DNA of 64,000 nucleotides from Rosa chinensis (taxonomy: Eukaryota; Streptophyta; Magnoliopsida; Rosales; Rosaceae), in assembly GCF_002994745.2 (NCBI RefSeq), contig NC_037092.1, forward strand, positions 72,267,823-72,331,822, given 5' to 3'. Both the position numbers and the translations under genes were made by a program. Numbering within the stretch: position 1 is the stretch's first letter; each line of letters starts with the position of its first letter. Under the pieces are notes generated by a model that made no database searches, was not told where the DNA came from, and saw only the letters and a list, made by a program, of their open reading frames with translations. This document shows, piece by piece, positions 34,153-46,760 of the stretch.

Positions 34153-36330
34153 ATCACACTTATTGGACTGGAAGACAGTAATGACACTCATAGATCAATA
34201 AAATATCTAAACTTCTCGAGCTTACTTATAATAAGATCATTATTTAGTAAGAGCAGTATGCAAAATTGATGCAAATCACTATAAAATTGAACCAATATCA
34301 AGATTTGATAAGCAATTTCTACCAGTAAGTGCAATGAATACATAGGGTTGATGTATCCTCATCAACTTCTCATTGTTCAATCAATAACCAACCAAATGAA
34401 AATAGAAAATCATGACCAGTAAAGTTACCGTGTTTAATCCCAAGCCCAAGGTACCAATACTCCATCTAAGCCTCCAACTCTTGCTGCACTTGAGAAAACC
34501 TACAAATAGAACAACAATCAAGTATCTTAGTTAGAATTTCAAATAGGAGATCAAAACGACACCTAAAGATGAACTACATGTGTTATGAACAATGTTCCTA
34601 AATTCCCCATATCATTCAATCCAAATTAATAAAGCAACAAATATCAACTCATCTAAACCATAACATGCTCATTAGGTTGCTAAATTAATCACAAACCTCC
34701 AATAATAGACCCTCTCTACACTACTACAGTCAATGAGATCTTTGAGGCTTATATTAATCATCCATTTCAAATTCTCCCAATGGCACATTACATCTTTACT
34801 GAATAGAACTTTATATTTTCGTAAATCTTTCCCCAAACTTATATTTTAAATCAGATAAAAAATATTCTTTTTTTTCAAGCCATTAGTAACTTATCTTTCA
34901 AAAATTGCACTGTAAAAATAAATTAAGGTGTATGATTGAGCAGAGGTTCAATGTGGTTCAATAAAGAAAGAGACAATTAAAGATGGAGTGATGGAGGCAG
35001 ACACTTTAGCTCAGACTTTCATAATGAATCCCCACACAAAAACATATCCAACTCAACTCATCCACCTGTCCCAACAACAACTCTTTTGTTCCAACCCCAT
35101 CAAAATTTAAGCATATGCAGCTTTTTCATTCCTAGCTTAGCTAAAACCAGTTAATCAGACTCTTTGATTCAGATCAATCCAAACATGTGTAACCTTTAAA
35201 TCCTTTACTTTACCTCTACATAACAGTAACAACTAGCTCTTACGAGTTGGAGAAGAATAAAATTTTGTATTTGCATGTGTGCCTGAACTGCTAGCCCAGT
35301 ATTATAATAGCTCATACGGTGTTGTACCAGTTAAGAACAACAACTCAGATGATGAAATCAAATATTCAAATCTGCATCTCATTATCATCACCGCATGTAT
35401 ATACATATAAACAAAAATTTAAGCAACCCAGAAGATAATTAAATAGAATCAACATGGAGGAACAGAATCAAGCATATTCACAGATTATTAAATAGCCGAA
35501 AGCTTAGCCCATGATAATAACACCAAAAAGATCAAAACTTGAGAGGACCCAACTGAAAACAAGATGTAATAATCAAAACCCAGTTACAAAATCGAAGAGA
35601 ATCAACCAAAAGAAACGATTTTGATACCTGAGGCTGCATGCGACGGGAACCAGTCCGAGAGGCTAAACTGGCCAATAGTGCTTCACTCTAAGGGAATCGG
35701 CTCGATCCGGAGAGGCTAAACTGGCTCAATCTCAGTTCACCGGCTCAATCCTATTCGCAGAGAGATGAGATTGGTTAGAGAGAAGAATGAGGGTTTCGGA
35801 GAGTGAGGTTTTGGCTAGAGAGTGAGGATTTTCATTTTGGTTTGGGTCTGTCGAGATAGAGAGAAGAATGAGGGTTTGGGAGAGTGAGGTTTAGGGTAGA
35901 GGGTGAGGATTCTAGTTTTCGTCTGGGTCTGTCAACAGTGAGGTGACCAAGAGGAGGGCTTTGTTTTTGGGTGTGTCAATCGACAGTGAGATGAGTCAAT
36001 TAAGATAGAGCGAGGCGCTAGCTGTCGAGATAGGGTTTTTCTATTTTGTTATGTTTTTTGCTCCATGTACGTGTTAGGGTTTCAACTAGATTTGTGAGGC
36101 CCTAATGCCCTATCAATTTGGAAAAGGACTCACACAACAGATTTGTGTAAGAACGTGGTCTGAATGAAGCCATTTAAATTTGGGGGTTGTATCCTATTAA
36201 TTGGACTTCCCTCCTTCAGGAGTTGCAGAAAAATTGTGGTGTGGGAAATCTTCCTCCTTCTGCCAAACATACTGATCACACCACAATTTTGTTATTTTTC
36301 GTCGTCTGATTAATACATGTTGGGGGGGGG
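34153..36330 (-). other. Non-coding 5' region of the CACTA element
   Basis: About 2.2 kb between the TNPD leader and the subterminal repeats, with no coding exon recognised. At 35,779-35,931 there are two tandem ~80-bp copies containing GAGAGAAGAATGAGGGTTT and GTGAGGATT; on the minus strand these are pyrimidine-rich, which suits a promoter-proximal 5' leader. Confidence 0.5.
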
Positions 36331-36569
36331 GGGAATTTGGGGTTTCAGATGGGGTTTGGCACCACTTACATGGTGGGAAAGTTGCCGCTCAATTTTTTAA
36401 GCGTCACACAACGGTTTTTTCCTTAAACGGCGTCTGAACTAATTCACAAGTCCATATCAGACGACAAATTTTGTAAAAACGACATCTGGAAAAAAAAAAT
36501 CAATCAGACGACGGAAAATTATGATACGTTGTGTGAGAGGCGTCGTCTAATTGAATTTTTGTAGTAGTG
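36331..36569 (-). mobile_element. 5' subterminal repeats and TIR of the autonomous-type CACTA element
   Basis: Read on the minus strand the element begins CACTACTACAAAAATTC at 36,569. The next ~170 bp hold several AGACGAC/GTCGTCT motifs in both orientations, the usual TNPA-binding layout of En/Spm-type elements. No matching 3' TIR was found left of the protease gene, so the element is truncated by or against the copia element at about 25.3 kb. Confidence 0.8.
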
Positions 36570-39500
36570 ATTGCATTATGCATGAAGAGGAAGTTTATAA
36601 GAACTTAGAAGCCATGAGTACCATTGGTCATCGAATACATTAGGTGCTAGTAAATAAACACTTCAGGAAGGCAACCAATCAAAGAGAGAAAAAAAAAGTA
36701 ACTGCTAATAGAGATTCTAGGTGGAAAGAAAGCCTGCTAGCTCACTATAATAGAGCTAAATTAAGATTTTATTTATGAATATTGATTCCCTCCATATTTG
36801 AAAAGGAAATAACTACAAGGGTTCATGTGATACGCACTGCCTTCTTTGGAACTGACGTCAGTTCTATTTGTAACATACTTGAGCAAGTTCTCATTTATGC
36901 AATAAGGATGGCAGCATATGAAAATAATATAAACGTAACACAACTTTCGAGATCCTCAATTTTTTTATAAATTTTTTCTTCAAAAAGTAGTTTTAAGAGG
37001 ATAATCGGATGTTCACCAGTGCAAGAGGGTTGATCAGCTCTAGCTGGAAGTTGTGTTGGAAGTGCTGCAGCTTGTTGCTTTACCAGATTCCTATTATAAC
37101 ACAGATGATCCCAACTTTGGTGATCCTCATATGCAAATTTCGAAGAGAGAATTTTAATTACGTTAACATTATAAATTGATTCACAAGTATATTCATCATC
37201 TATTAAAAATAAATTGAAACCTTAACAAATCAGGAGAGATGACCAGTGTGTACTTACGCATAGAAGAGTTGGGGTAAGAGAAGTCAAATTCCCATAGGTC
37301 CATAAAACACATAGAATTTTGTAAACTATGACTACAGTTTTTTCACTCAATTACATCCACTAATTAACCATTTGGTGCATCCTGCCTGGCAAAACATAAA
37401 GTAAGAGTGTTCATCTGTCTTTCAACGTTTTTTATTCTGCATACACAGAAGTGATCTAGAGATTTACAATTGTTCTATTAATAAGATCCGAGTCTAGAAC
37501 AACATAATCCCAGCCCCCTCAAACTAAAGTTCAAGCAATAAAAAAAAATCAGAAACATGGGAGTAACCTGTTAAGGAAATTGTCAAAGAAAAACAATATA
37601 TGGAAGCTATGCTTTGGTAGTCTCCACATGATACCAAGCAGCCAATATTAATGACCACCGAAAATAACTGCAATATGTCATACCGTGTTCTAGAATCTCT
37701 TGTGCCAGTTTTGACAAGATATCGCTGCACCTATTCATGGATAGTTCAAATTTCAGGCTATATATCCACTTCTCGAATATAGAGATCAATAGTCATCCAC
37801 CTAGATAAAAGTGAGACATCTTTTGTGACCTGAAGCAATAGAAAGAGGCAAATTGATATAATTGTGTAGAAGAATTAGACAGTCTGATAGCATTATAAAT
37901 TCTACATAAACAATAATCTTAAGTTTGCAATCTAATCATGAAATCTGGCAGCAAACTGGAATCCTTAAAATTGAAACCTCTCTCATACCCAAAGAAAAGA
38001 ACAGGGAAGGGATGGTAGAAATGAAGGTTAAACTGATGGTCTAAAACTTTACACAACTAAGTCATGCTTATCCATCAATGTCTCCGTACAGTCAAGTAAT
38101 TGATTCTAAGTACCAGGGCTTGTTTTATTCCCCTCAAAACATGATTTACTACCCCATGAATTACCAACACTATTACCAATACAATAAACTAAGTTATGTA
38201 TAACAGAGATCTAATATATGCCAAAGTTATGATTAGTTCATGCTTCAGGTCTTTTGTTGACATGAAAGGCCTCTCCAAGATTTAAGAGAGTAAATAATAC
38301 CATTAGGAGAATATTTACGAATAAAATATCAATAAGACCCACGAGTACCTTTACCTGCCCTAGCTTCATCACCTAGTGTGGGTTTATGGTGCCTAAGCTC
38401 ATCTGTTTGCCATACAGAAGTTATCTCTCGCACCTATAAAAGCAAGAGTAACATATAAAACATAAAGAAAATTACAGAATATCCACTATATCAATGTCGT
38501 TAAGATGTAGTCTCCCTCGCCCCAGCAAAGTGGTTTTGGAAAGAGAGAATAAGGTTGGAAAAACAATACCAGGTCTTCAATCACCATATCTCTGTCTTCA
38601 CTAGTAAGATCAGGTCGGTCTCTTTAATTTAAAAGACGCTGCAAGTAACTTGATATTATTAGTCTAAACAAATTTTCAACATGTCTTTTAATCATAATGT
38701 TCAACATCTTAAAACTTGAGCAAAGTCAGTAGCCGCTCACAGAAAGTCTGATATGTTTGTATTGTAAGGTTCCGTGATTAATTTGTGTAGGATGTACAGT
38801 AAGAACAATCTCGACCTCCTGCAGCAAGAAGAATTTAAGATTGAGAACAAGACATCTAAATGACTCAACAACAGTAGAAATACACACACACATCTTATGT
38901 TCAACAGTGTGCTGATAAAACAAGGCAACATCAATGAAGCAACAACTTGAGCTCATTAAAACAAGATCATTTAATTGGTTCAATTTTATCTTTTACAGAA
39001 ACCTAAACAACATGTGACATATTTTCGCCACTATTATCTGTCTAGGCATACAAATCAAGACAAAGGATAGAAGGAAAAGAACCAACCTGCTTGCAAATGG
39101 TATCGTAAAGCTGGTCTGGGGAAACACCACGCTGCAGAAGCTGATTAAAAATATCATCACAAGATTTTGATAGGGATGCCACATTCTTTTGTCTGTGAAC
39201 CCTGCACAAATCAACAACTTTATCTATATTCACCAAAATGCTTATAAAATTCACAGCTGAAAGAATTTCAACCAATTTTTGTTTTTTCATGTTATCTTTT
39301 CAGAAGCTAAGAATGTCACAATTTTAACTATAGAACCAAAGTTAGAAGTCAATCCTTGATAGACACTACTATTTCCTCAAGCTCTGGTGCTTCCTATTTC
39401 ATTTCTAAACAAGTATAAATACACACAGGCACATATATGAAATTTAACCTTTTTTTGTTTCAAAAAACAAAAAATTTAATATTAAAAAAAAAAACAAAAA

Positions 39501-39629
39501 ACAGAGAGATCAAGTCGTTGAGTGACCTGTGATAAGCTTCAGCAATGCCCATCAAATTGAGGTAATGGCTGAAAGCACGAACGAGAGTGAGTGCCTCCTC
39601 TAAGCTCATCTGCAAAATTTCTGACGCTA
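36570..39629 (-). pseudogene. Bacterial-type PEP carboxylase pseudogene, middle exons
   Basis: Minus-strand exons in order: SEILQMSLEEALTLVRAFSH with YLNLMGIAEAYH (39,629-39,527); CDDIFNQLLQRGVSPDQLYD (39,201-39,087); EVEIVLTVHPTQIN with YKHIRLS (38,820-38,745), which keeps the catalytic HPTQ though the usual TAHPT is TVHPT; RPDLTSEDRDMVIEDL (38,630-38,573); REITSVWQTDELRHHKPT (38,434-38,356); WMTIDLYIREVD then a frame break and FELSMNRCSDILSKLAQEI (37,802-37,686); AALPTQLPARADQPSCTGE (about 37,090-37,012). The exon encoding the sugar-phosphate-loop region after the TDELR exon is not seen. The CACTA element ends ~440 bp left of the last exon. Confidence 0.85.
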
Positions 39630-40901
39630 CACCATGCCAAAAAGGCTTTCAGACGACAAAACTGTTATGTCGTCTGAACGAACAAAAATGTGTCGTCTAG
39701 TACGGTGTCGTCTCTTGGGGGCATCAGACAACAGAAGTGTTCTGTCGTCTGATTTTTCAGACGACATAAAAAAATAAAAGTCTTGTGTCGTCTGATGAGT
39801 TTTGCATTTTGGGAACATTGTGATCTGTATCTTTAAAAGCATTCAAACAACAGTTTTGTATTGTCTGATAAACAAAACAACCACAGTATTTTTTAAATGC
39901 TATTGTGTGAAGCATATTTGCAAGACTTATTTGTGTGGTTTGAATGCCCTTAAATAAGAAATATGAAGACTCGTATGTAGTGTCTTCTCTCATATAACAA
40001 CAATTAAACGTTGTGTTAATTTACTTTAAACGACAATTATATGTGGTCGTAAAGAGCATCAGAGGACAATTAAGTGTCGTTTTAGGGTAGGTTTGTATGA
40101 CATTTAAGTGTTGTGTGAAAGGTTTTGAAATTATACATATGTGATGTTGGGAAATGGTTTAGACAATAGATATCATATTCTTTCTGTTATGTCAGTCTCA
40201 TTACGACGACAATTTACTGTCGTTTGAGATTATTTAGACGACAAATATTTGTAGTCTGAATATAAAAATGACCACTAATAGTACATATTTTATATTGTCT
40301 GTAATCACGTCCAATCACACTTATTTGTTGTTGTTATACACTTTAGCCAATACTTTCATCTAACTTATGTTGTTGTTTTGCCTTTCAGACTACAATTTTC
40401 TGTTGTCTCATTGACAAAAAGACAATAGACTTCTAATGGGTTTTTGTGTTGTTTTTGTGCAGCTGCAACCACACATTTTGGTGTGCTTTTGTTGTAGCTT
40501 GCAATTTGAGATAACACATATTAGTAGTCCCCTGTTGCGATTGGCATGCATGCATTTGGAAATTAAAATTGCCATTCATTAAACCATAAAATCCACATCC
40601 AAAATCATTCTGGAAATAATCCATCATCGTCTCGTGTACACAAGCCTAACCATGAACATTAGTTCAAAATGGCCCATATCTAATAATCTAGGCAGCCAAC
40701 AAAATATATGCATGCAGTACTGCAAGCTAATAAACTAGAAGCACTACACAATCCTGTCAACCAAGTAAACAACATAGCAAAATAGCTAGCAATACTGCAA
40801 GTTTGTCCAAGGTTTTATTGATCTTGAACTTGGGTAAATGGAAAAACTTTGACCCTGAACTGAAGCAAAGCAGTAGCAGTGTGACACTACTATGAGGGTA
40901 C

Positions 40902-41330
40902 CTTATTCAGCACATCAGTAGAGTTTGGAGCGTGACAGGTACCATGGTTACAGTTCCCATAGCTTCCAGGTGGAGTACCGAAGCTTGAAAATTTAATAGT
41001 AGAAATGGATTGCCCATTTGTATACTCTAGGCGAAGTTTAGGCTTCTTTTGCTCCTTCAGTTTGCCTCGGTTCATGGTCTGCCATTTCTCAACACGTGGG
41101 TGACTTTCAAAAGATCAATCTTTGTAACATCGCCAGCAAGCTCCTCAAATACCACCAACAGATTTTGGGATGGCTTGAGCCAATACCGAGGAACATGATA
41201 CCTGAAACATAGATACAATATAGGAAATTAGTAAATAGGTACTTAATGCTTTTTTCTGATCCAGTGGTAAACAAGTTTATACATACCAAAATAATTGCAC
41301 GCGCTGCAGTTACCATTAGCATGAACAGTC
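40902..41330 (-). pseudogene. Captured beta-galactosidase (GH35) exons
   Basis: Two minus-strand exons. The first (about 41,330-41,288) reads HANGNCSACNYFG; the next (41,217-40,902) reads [20 protein letters not shown], then after frame breaks QSISTIKFSSFGTPPGSYG and GTCHAPNS. In plant beta-galactosidases these are the C-terminal jelly-roll segment (GNCSxCxYxGxY...RWYHVPRSWL) and the SUEL-type galactose-binding lectin domain. The catalytic barrel is absent. Splice donors are retained, showing capture from genomic DNA rather than mRNA. A stop after LRNGRP and a frameshift disable it. Confidence 0.8.
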
Positions 41331-42369
41331 AAGTATCTTCCAATGAACAATCCAGTTACCATAAGCTCAATTATTCCTTACGTTTTAGTTACCTCTAGGA
41401 GTGATATACCATATGATTAAATCAGTGGTTGACCCTAAACTTTTATTTAGCATGACATAGTGCTTCATTTGATTGCTGAAAAGTACACACAAGTAGGGAC
41501 TGTTAGATCATAATGTCATGGTGTCCTGAAAAGTACATTGCTGCTAGCTCACTGCTTTATTACTGATCCTAGTATCCTGTAAATTGCTGACTCACTTTGG
41601 GACCAGAGCACCCCATTTAGAACATTTACTCAAAACCCAAGGCCAGCTTAGCCCCTTCCCTTCCCAGGCCTTAGGCTTCCTTTGTACCCAAAACAAGAAG
41701 GAAAAAAAAAAAACAAAAGACGAAGACAAAGCACACCAAGAGCGAAGAAGACAAAACACACAAAGCACCAAAGAATCAAAAATCGAAGAAATCAAACGGG
41801 ATCTCTTATTTTAGACATTAAGCAATGAAGGCGACAAGCTTCATATATAATAAGCATCATCACAACTACTCCTATTTTGGACCTGTACTAACCTTGTACT
41901 TAACTCGTCATCATACAATACGAAAAGGAAAGCAGCATATCATATGTACCAGACTACCAGCAATGAAAATCACTATGATTTACAAAAGGAAAAAACAAAA
42001 CAAAATCAATCTCAGCCAAATAGAAAAACTCACGTAAATAAGCAAAATTAGAAGTAGCTAACTCATCCAAATCAAAACTAAGTACCAAAATTAGAAGTAG
42101 CAAACTCATTCAAACAGATACGAAGAAGTGAACAATTGAAGAACAAATTCTTCTCTTCAAAGTTCAAACTGTCCAATACTCCAATTGTTCAATCCAATTG
42201 CAAAATATTGAAATAGATTCAGTACCCAACTACCTATTAAGTCATTAACCAATTCAAACATCCAATTCAAACTTAGAACTTACCTTAAGAGACTGAATAT
42301 GATGTGTGATGCACTCTGAAAATAGAACACCAGAGAGATATTTATAAGCAGCCAGTTATGTTTACATGG

Positions 42370-42730
42370 AAATTTATACATAATTGACAAACGTGAACGC
42401 AAGAAAGAAGTGTAAATAATTTCTTTGACATACCAAGATCAATAGAAACCCAAGCCACATGCGTTTAGGTGAAGGGAAAGGAAGCATTAAGCGGCCAACA
42501 CCATAGATGGCAGCTGCAAAGAAATGGAGAAACAAGTGTAATGGATGAGGGTTAAGACCAGAGAGAAGAGAAACTGGTCCATATGAGCACATGCCTCTAA
42601 GCCTCAAAGGGATAAGACAGTGTTGTATCCTTCCCAGCTTTGTAAAGAGCATAACCAAACACTTTCTGGGCATCAATCGACTCATTGCACAATCTGTGGT
42701 CAGGAATAGATATTGTTCAATGTTCACCAA
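42370..42730 (-). pseudogene. Captured fragment of an unassigned gene
   Basis: The minus strand is open for 118 codons, including FAAAIYGVGRLMLPFPSPKR and SGLNPHPLHLFLHF, which look like membrane protein text. I have the impression of a conserved plant protein but cannot name it. Its position inside the CACTA element between the beta-galactosidase and SHAGGY pieces, in the same orientation, suggests another capture. Confidence 0.35.
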
Positions 42731-42844
42731 AATTTAGGTACTAGTTTAGTAATAATCATTCAACTTCAGCAGAAGTATGAAGTTAAATTAAACAATTTCA
42801 CAATGCACACAATTCTAGATTAGGTGATTGATTACCTTCAAGAC

Positions 42845-44713
42845 CCAACTCAATCAATTTGAGATATCCCCCAGGCTGCAATAGCTCCCCGACAATTCTG
42901 TCTGGCTCACTCAAGACTTTTGCACTCCTAAAATCACAAAGTTTCAGCTGATGTGTGTGTGGATTTACCTGAATATGCATAGGTAGGATTTGAGCATGAC
43001 CAATAAAAGATCAATGAAAGAACAAATATATAAAAAGGATGGTCATCAGATGCAACTTAGTTAGCGTATGTGAATTCTTTTTTTGAACTTATCCGTCATG
43101 GTATGTAGCAAGCTAGTAGATCGATACCCTAGTTTGCTCAGATTCTCTACTGATAAGAAACTCTGTTAAATCTTTTAAATTCTTATTGACAGCTTTCACT
43201 AAGACAAATCATGCATTTGGCATAAGAGTCAACATTATTTGGCTCTAAGAGAATTTAGATATCAATTCCTCAAAGAGGAAAAAGAAACTGTAAAAGCTCA
43301 AGCCACCAAAGTAACAAACTAAACTAGAGCTATTAGGTAAAGAAATAGAAGGATATCATATGAAGCTAAAGCTGAATGTATATATATCATCACAATTCAT
43401 GGAATTTCTGCCAAATGGACACTTGAAATTGATATGTAGAAGCATTAGGTAACAGAAATGTTTCACACAAACACACAGATATACATGAGATATAGAATGC
43501 ATACAGGTCCAATGATCCAAAATATCATTTTAAAGCTAACATGTTATTCTCAGAACTACATTGCACTAACTGAAGTATTACCATTTCCATTTCTTGATTT
43601 AAATATAAAATTTCCCGAGTGTTTTTGGGATTAAATTTAATATAAAAAATATTACACATAGTTGATTAATTTTTGTAAAACCAGTAGAAGTCTTATATAG
43701 GTCATGTGTCCATTCTGCTAATTAAGGAACCCAGTGAATCGGTATCAGACAGGATATCCAGAGTCATACAAAAGCAACCATCCATATGGAAAAATAATCT
43801 TACAAGTAAATTTTGAGGCTTGATGTCACGGTGACAGATGCCAATGCCATTATGTATATAAGCAAGTGCCCGACAGATCTGTACCAAAAAGAAGTTGGGC
43901 TATAAACAAGTATAAATAATGAAAGCAAAGAAACATTAGAAATTATGAACATAGAACCAAATATACTTGGTGGCTGTAGGTAATATGCTCATCTATGGAG
44001 GCAAGATTCATGCAATAGAAATTTTTGATAAACAACACACGGCAAAAGAGAAAACTATAGAATCAAATAACTTCATACCTGGTAGGTATAAAGTTTAACA
44101 TATATTAAAGGCATCCGCTAGTTGATCCTGCTATAGTTCCTTGGGATACGGTAAACAGTTTCAGGAACAAATTCAAGTACGAGATTCAAGTAAACCTCTT
44201 CTTTGTCTGTAGTTGAAAAGAAGCAATGTTTTAGGGAAACAATGTTTAGATGATCCAACATTTGCATAATCTGTAACTCCCGGTTCTTGTAACGCTTGTC
44301 TTGGAGAACCTTCTTGATAGCAACAATCTCTCCAGTTTCTCTACATTTCGCCTGTGCACAGAAGTTCAAGTCTGTTCAACACTGTAATCTATTGGAAGAT
44401 CGAATGAGAATAGATTCAATAGAGCAAAATATTGTTTACCAACCTGCAAAACAACCCCAAAAGAGCCAGTTCCAACCACATGTTCTGAAATATAACTCAT
44501 TGTCTGTCAATCCACATAAGAGAAAAAAGAATGCACATCATGAAAGATGCAAGAAGCCACCATTTCCAAGTTACAATGACATTACTCAATTAAATTTCCA
44601 TACAAATAGTCTTTCTTCCAACCTGTCTAGATTGACCACCTCGACCGCCAACAGTTGTGCGTATTACATGTCCTGTTTCAGCACCCGCACTATCAATTAT
44701 ATCATGTTCACTA
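42845..44713 (-). pseudogene. Captured SHAGGY/GSK3-type kinase exons
   Basis: Five minus-strand exons in gene order: SEHDIIDSAGAETGHVIRTT (44,713-44,630); TMSYISEHVVGTGSFGVVLQ with the Gly loop (44,508-44,437); [20 protein letters not shown] with the catalytic Lys, then [14 protein letters not shown] (44,353-44,140); [20 protein letters not shown] then KPQNLLV (43,880-43,802); [18 protein letters not shown] (42,965-42,900). GSK3-type kinases phosphorylate Ser/Thr targets in brassinosteroid and stress signalling. The DFG motif is CDFR, losing the Gly, and the exon then changes to text ([20 protein letters not shown]) that is not GSK3, so a second gene may be fused here. The activation loop and C-lobe are absent. 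Confidence 0.88.
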
Positions 44714-45738
44714 TCCTACAACAGAAGGAACAACAAAAGATGTGAACCAAGTGTAGCAAGATTTTGCACAATCCTAGTCAAAACCAGTCAGCTTCACTCA
44801 GCTTCAGGGTGAAGAATTTGAAGGTATAGATCTACAAAACAACTGTCTGTTGCAGTCAATGCAAGTAACATTCACAAGACAATACAAGATCACAAACACA
44901 TATAGTCAAGAGAAAACAAGAAATACCTAAAACAAGGCAGTCAGCCAAAAGTTTCTCATTTGGATTCCTAGCATGTAGTCAATGTGGTACTCAATTCACA
45001 GTCAATTACACTCAATAACTACGCAATACAAAACCCATTACAAGTATACCATAAACAAACCCACAAAGTCATCACCTTTGTCGATTTTTGTATTTTTGAA
45101 AGAAAAGAGTACAAATTGACAGTAGTCAAATGTCATGAACATTTTCAAATTTGGAAGCACAACTTCCATCCATTTACATTTTCGGCTATAACAAGAACCA
45201 AGAAAGGCCCTTAAATGAGCCGAAACCCACACAAACAACCACATTACTAAAAAAAATAGCAAATCTAGCATCCCAATCTTACTGCTTTCTCTTATGAAAC
45301 AGACAACTCAACATACCCAATTCCGAAACTTGAAAAAGAATCCTTCTTGACGATCCAAACAACCCAACAGAGATTACCCATTGACATACACTAAAGGTCA
45401 AAGCTTAAGCTAAACTTACATTCGATACAAGACCATAAAAACACAGCGGCTTAGTTCTAATTCCCCTACAATGACCCCTGCCACATGTCCTTGGATCCAG
45501 GATGAGGGAAATCACACCACCTGTTCTGAAATTGTAGGAAGCTCTCTAGAAATTCACGCAAGGAAGTATCACTAGCCACTGACAATAATGTGAACCAAGA
45601 ACAACAGCAGCTAGAGATCAATAAACAAAAATCAAAAATTAAAAAAACAGAAATCCTAACAGTTCTTTCATCAAATTATGACAAGACAAATCCACCATTA
45701 CCTTATTTCCAAAATTCCTTAAGGTTTAGCTTGAGCAA

Positions 45739-46143
45739 TCAAGAAAGCTCTCTATTGAGAAAATCAACTCTCCGAGACTCCACTGCGTCCAATCCACCTT
45801 CGTCGGCGCCAAGGCCAGCGGCAACTGCCTCATCTTGGGGCAAGTAATTCACGAAATTTCCCTTGGTCGACATCCACTCACCTCTCTCTCCCATCCGAAC
45901 CCTACTACTACTACTACTACTCTCCGGCGGCGCAGAAGCAGCAGCACTTAAAACTTCGGCATTGGATGGCTGGGACAGCGATTGCCCAAGAGAGGCAGAG
46001 AGAGTGGGATTTGGGGATTTAGGGCTTCTGGGACGATTCTGGCCTTGATTTTTGGGGACGAAGACCTTTTGGGTTTTGGCGAAACCCTTGCTTCCTCTGG
46101 CTTGCCTATTGGTGTTGCCTTGAGCGTTTCGGTGACTCGACAT
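45739..46143 (-). pseudogene. Captured N terminus of a probable CUE-domain/ASCC2-like protein
   Basis: The minus strand opens with MSSHRNAQGNTNRQARGSKG, a basic stretch (KVFVPKNQGQNRPRSPK), a Ser-rich linker, then NFVNYLPQDEAVAAGLGADE and GLDAVESRRVDFLNRELS. The last block resembles the conserved start of the plant homologue of activating signal cointegrator 1 complex subunit 2 (a CUE ubiquitin-binding protein in ribosome rescue and DNA alkylation repair). The identity is from memory and moderately sure. It is the only captured piece with its own ATG and upstream sequence, so it could supply a promoter for the other fragments. Confidence 0.5.
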
Positions 46144-46760
46144 GACCTAGAAGATCCCAATCGAAATTCTAGAGAACTCTACTAGTTGTTGGAGAGCTCC
46201 ATAATCCGAACGCAAAAGATGAAATAGAGACCAAAGAAGAAGAAGGAGAGGCTAAGAAGAATAATCGAGAGAGTGAGAATCGAGATCTTAAAGAGCTGAG
46301 AAAGCTGATGAGTCTGAGGGATAGAGGTCAAAAAGCACACGTCGCGGGTTCTAGGTCTGGTTGAGAGAGCAAAGTGAGAAGGAGAGAAAATCACTTATAA
46401 TTTGTGAGGGATAGAGGTCAAAAAGCACAAGTCAAAATAACTCAAAATTTTTTAAAACAGCCTCCACATTTAGACAACATTTAAATGTTGTCTGAATGTA
46501 ACTAGGGCGTGGCTATTTGAGAGGGAAAAGACTCAATCAACTTTTGGATATCCCTCTAAATTTGTGAAATCACCACCTTCTACAACTACACAAATGTGTT
46601 GTCTGAATGCTCACCATTTTTCCAAATTAAACCAGTATGGTTTTAGTGTATATTCAGACAACAGAAAAAAAAAAATTATGTCATCTGAAAAACTCAGAAG
46701 ACATAAAACAAAACTTATGTCGTCTGATACGTGTCGTCTGAAGGCCTTTTTGGCATGGTG

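Larger units (their letters stand above)
39630..46760. mobile_element. Complete 7.13-kb CACTA-type element carrying gene fragments (Pack-CACTA)
   Basis: Terminal inverted repeats CACCATGCCAAAAAGGC (left, plus strand) and the same on the right end read in reverse match at 28 of 29 bases, continuing into TTCAGACGACA. Both ends carry clusters of AGACGAC/GTCGTCTGA subterminal motifs (39,650-39,800; 46,480-46,745). The 3-bp CTA flanks both ends (39,627-39,629 and 46,761-46,763). Removing the element plus one CTA restores the PPC4 exon reading LLEKKLASEIL in frame. There is no transposase inside. The interior holds minus-strand exon pieces from at least three host genes (listed separately), so it depends on enzymes in trans. 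Confidence 0.93.

Noticed and set aside
34720..34735. ACACTACTACAG as the missing CACTA 3' TIR
   Set aside because: Lies inside the element between the 5' TIR and the transposase gene, lacks subterminal motifs and does not continue the TIR sequence.
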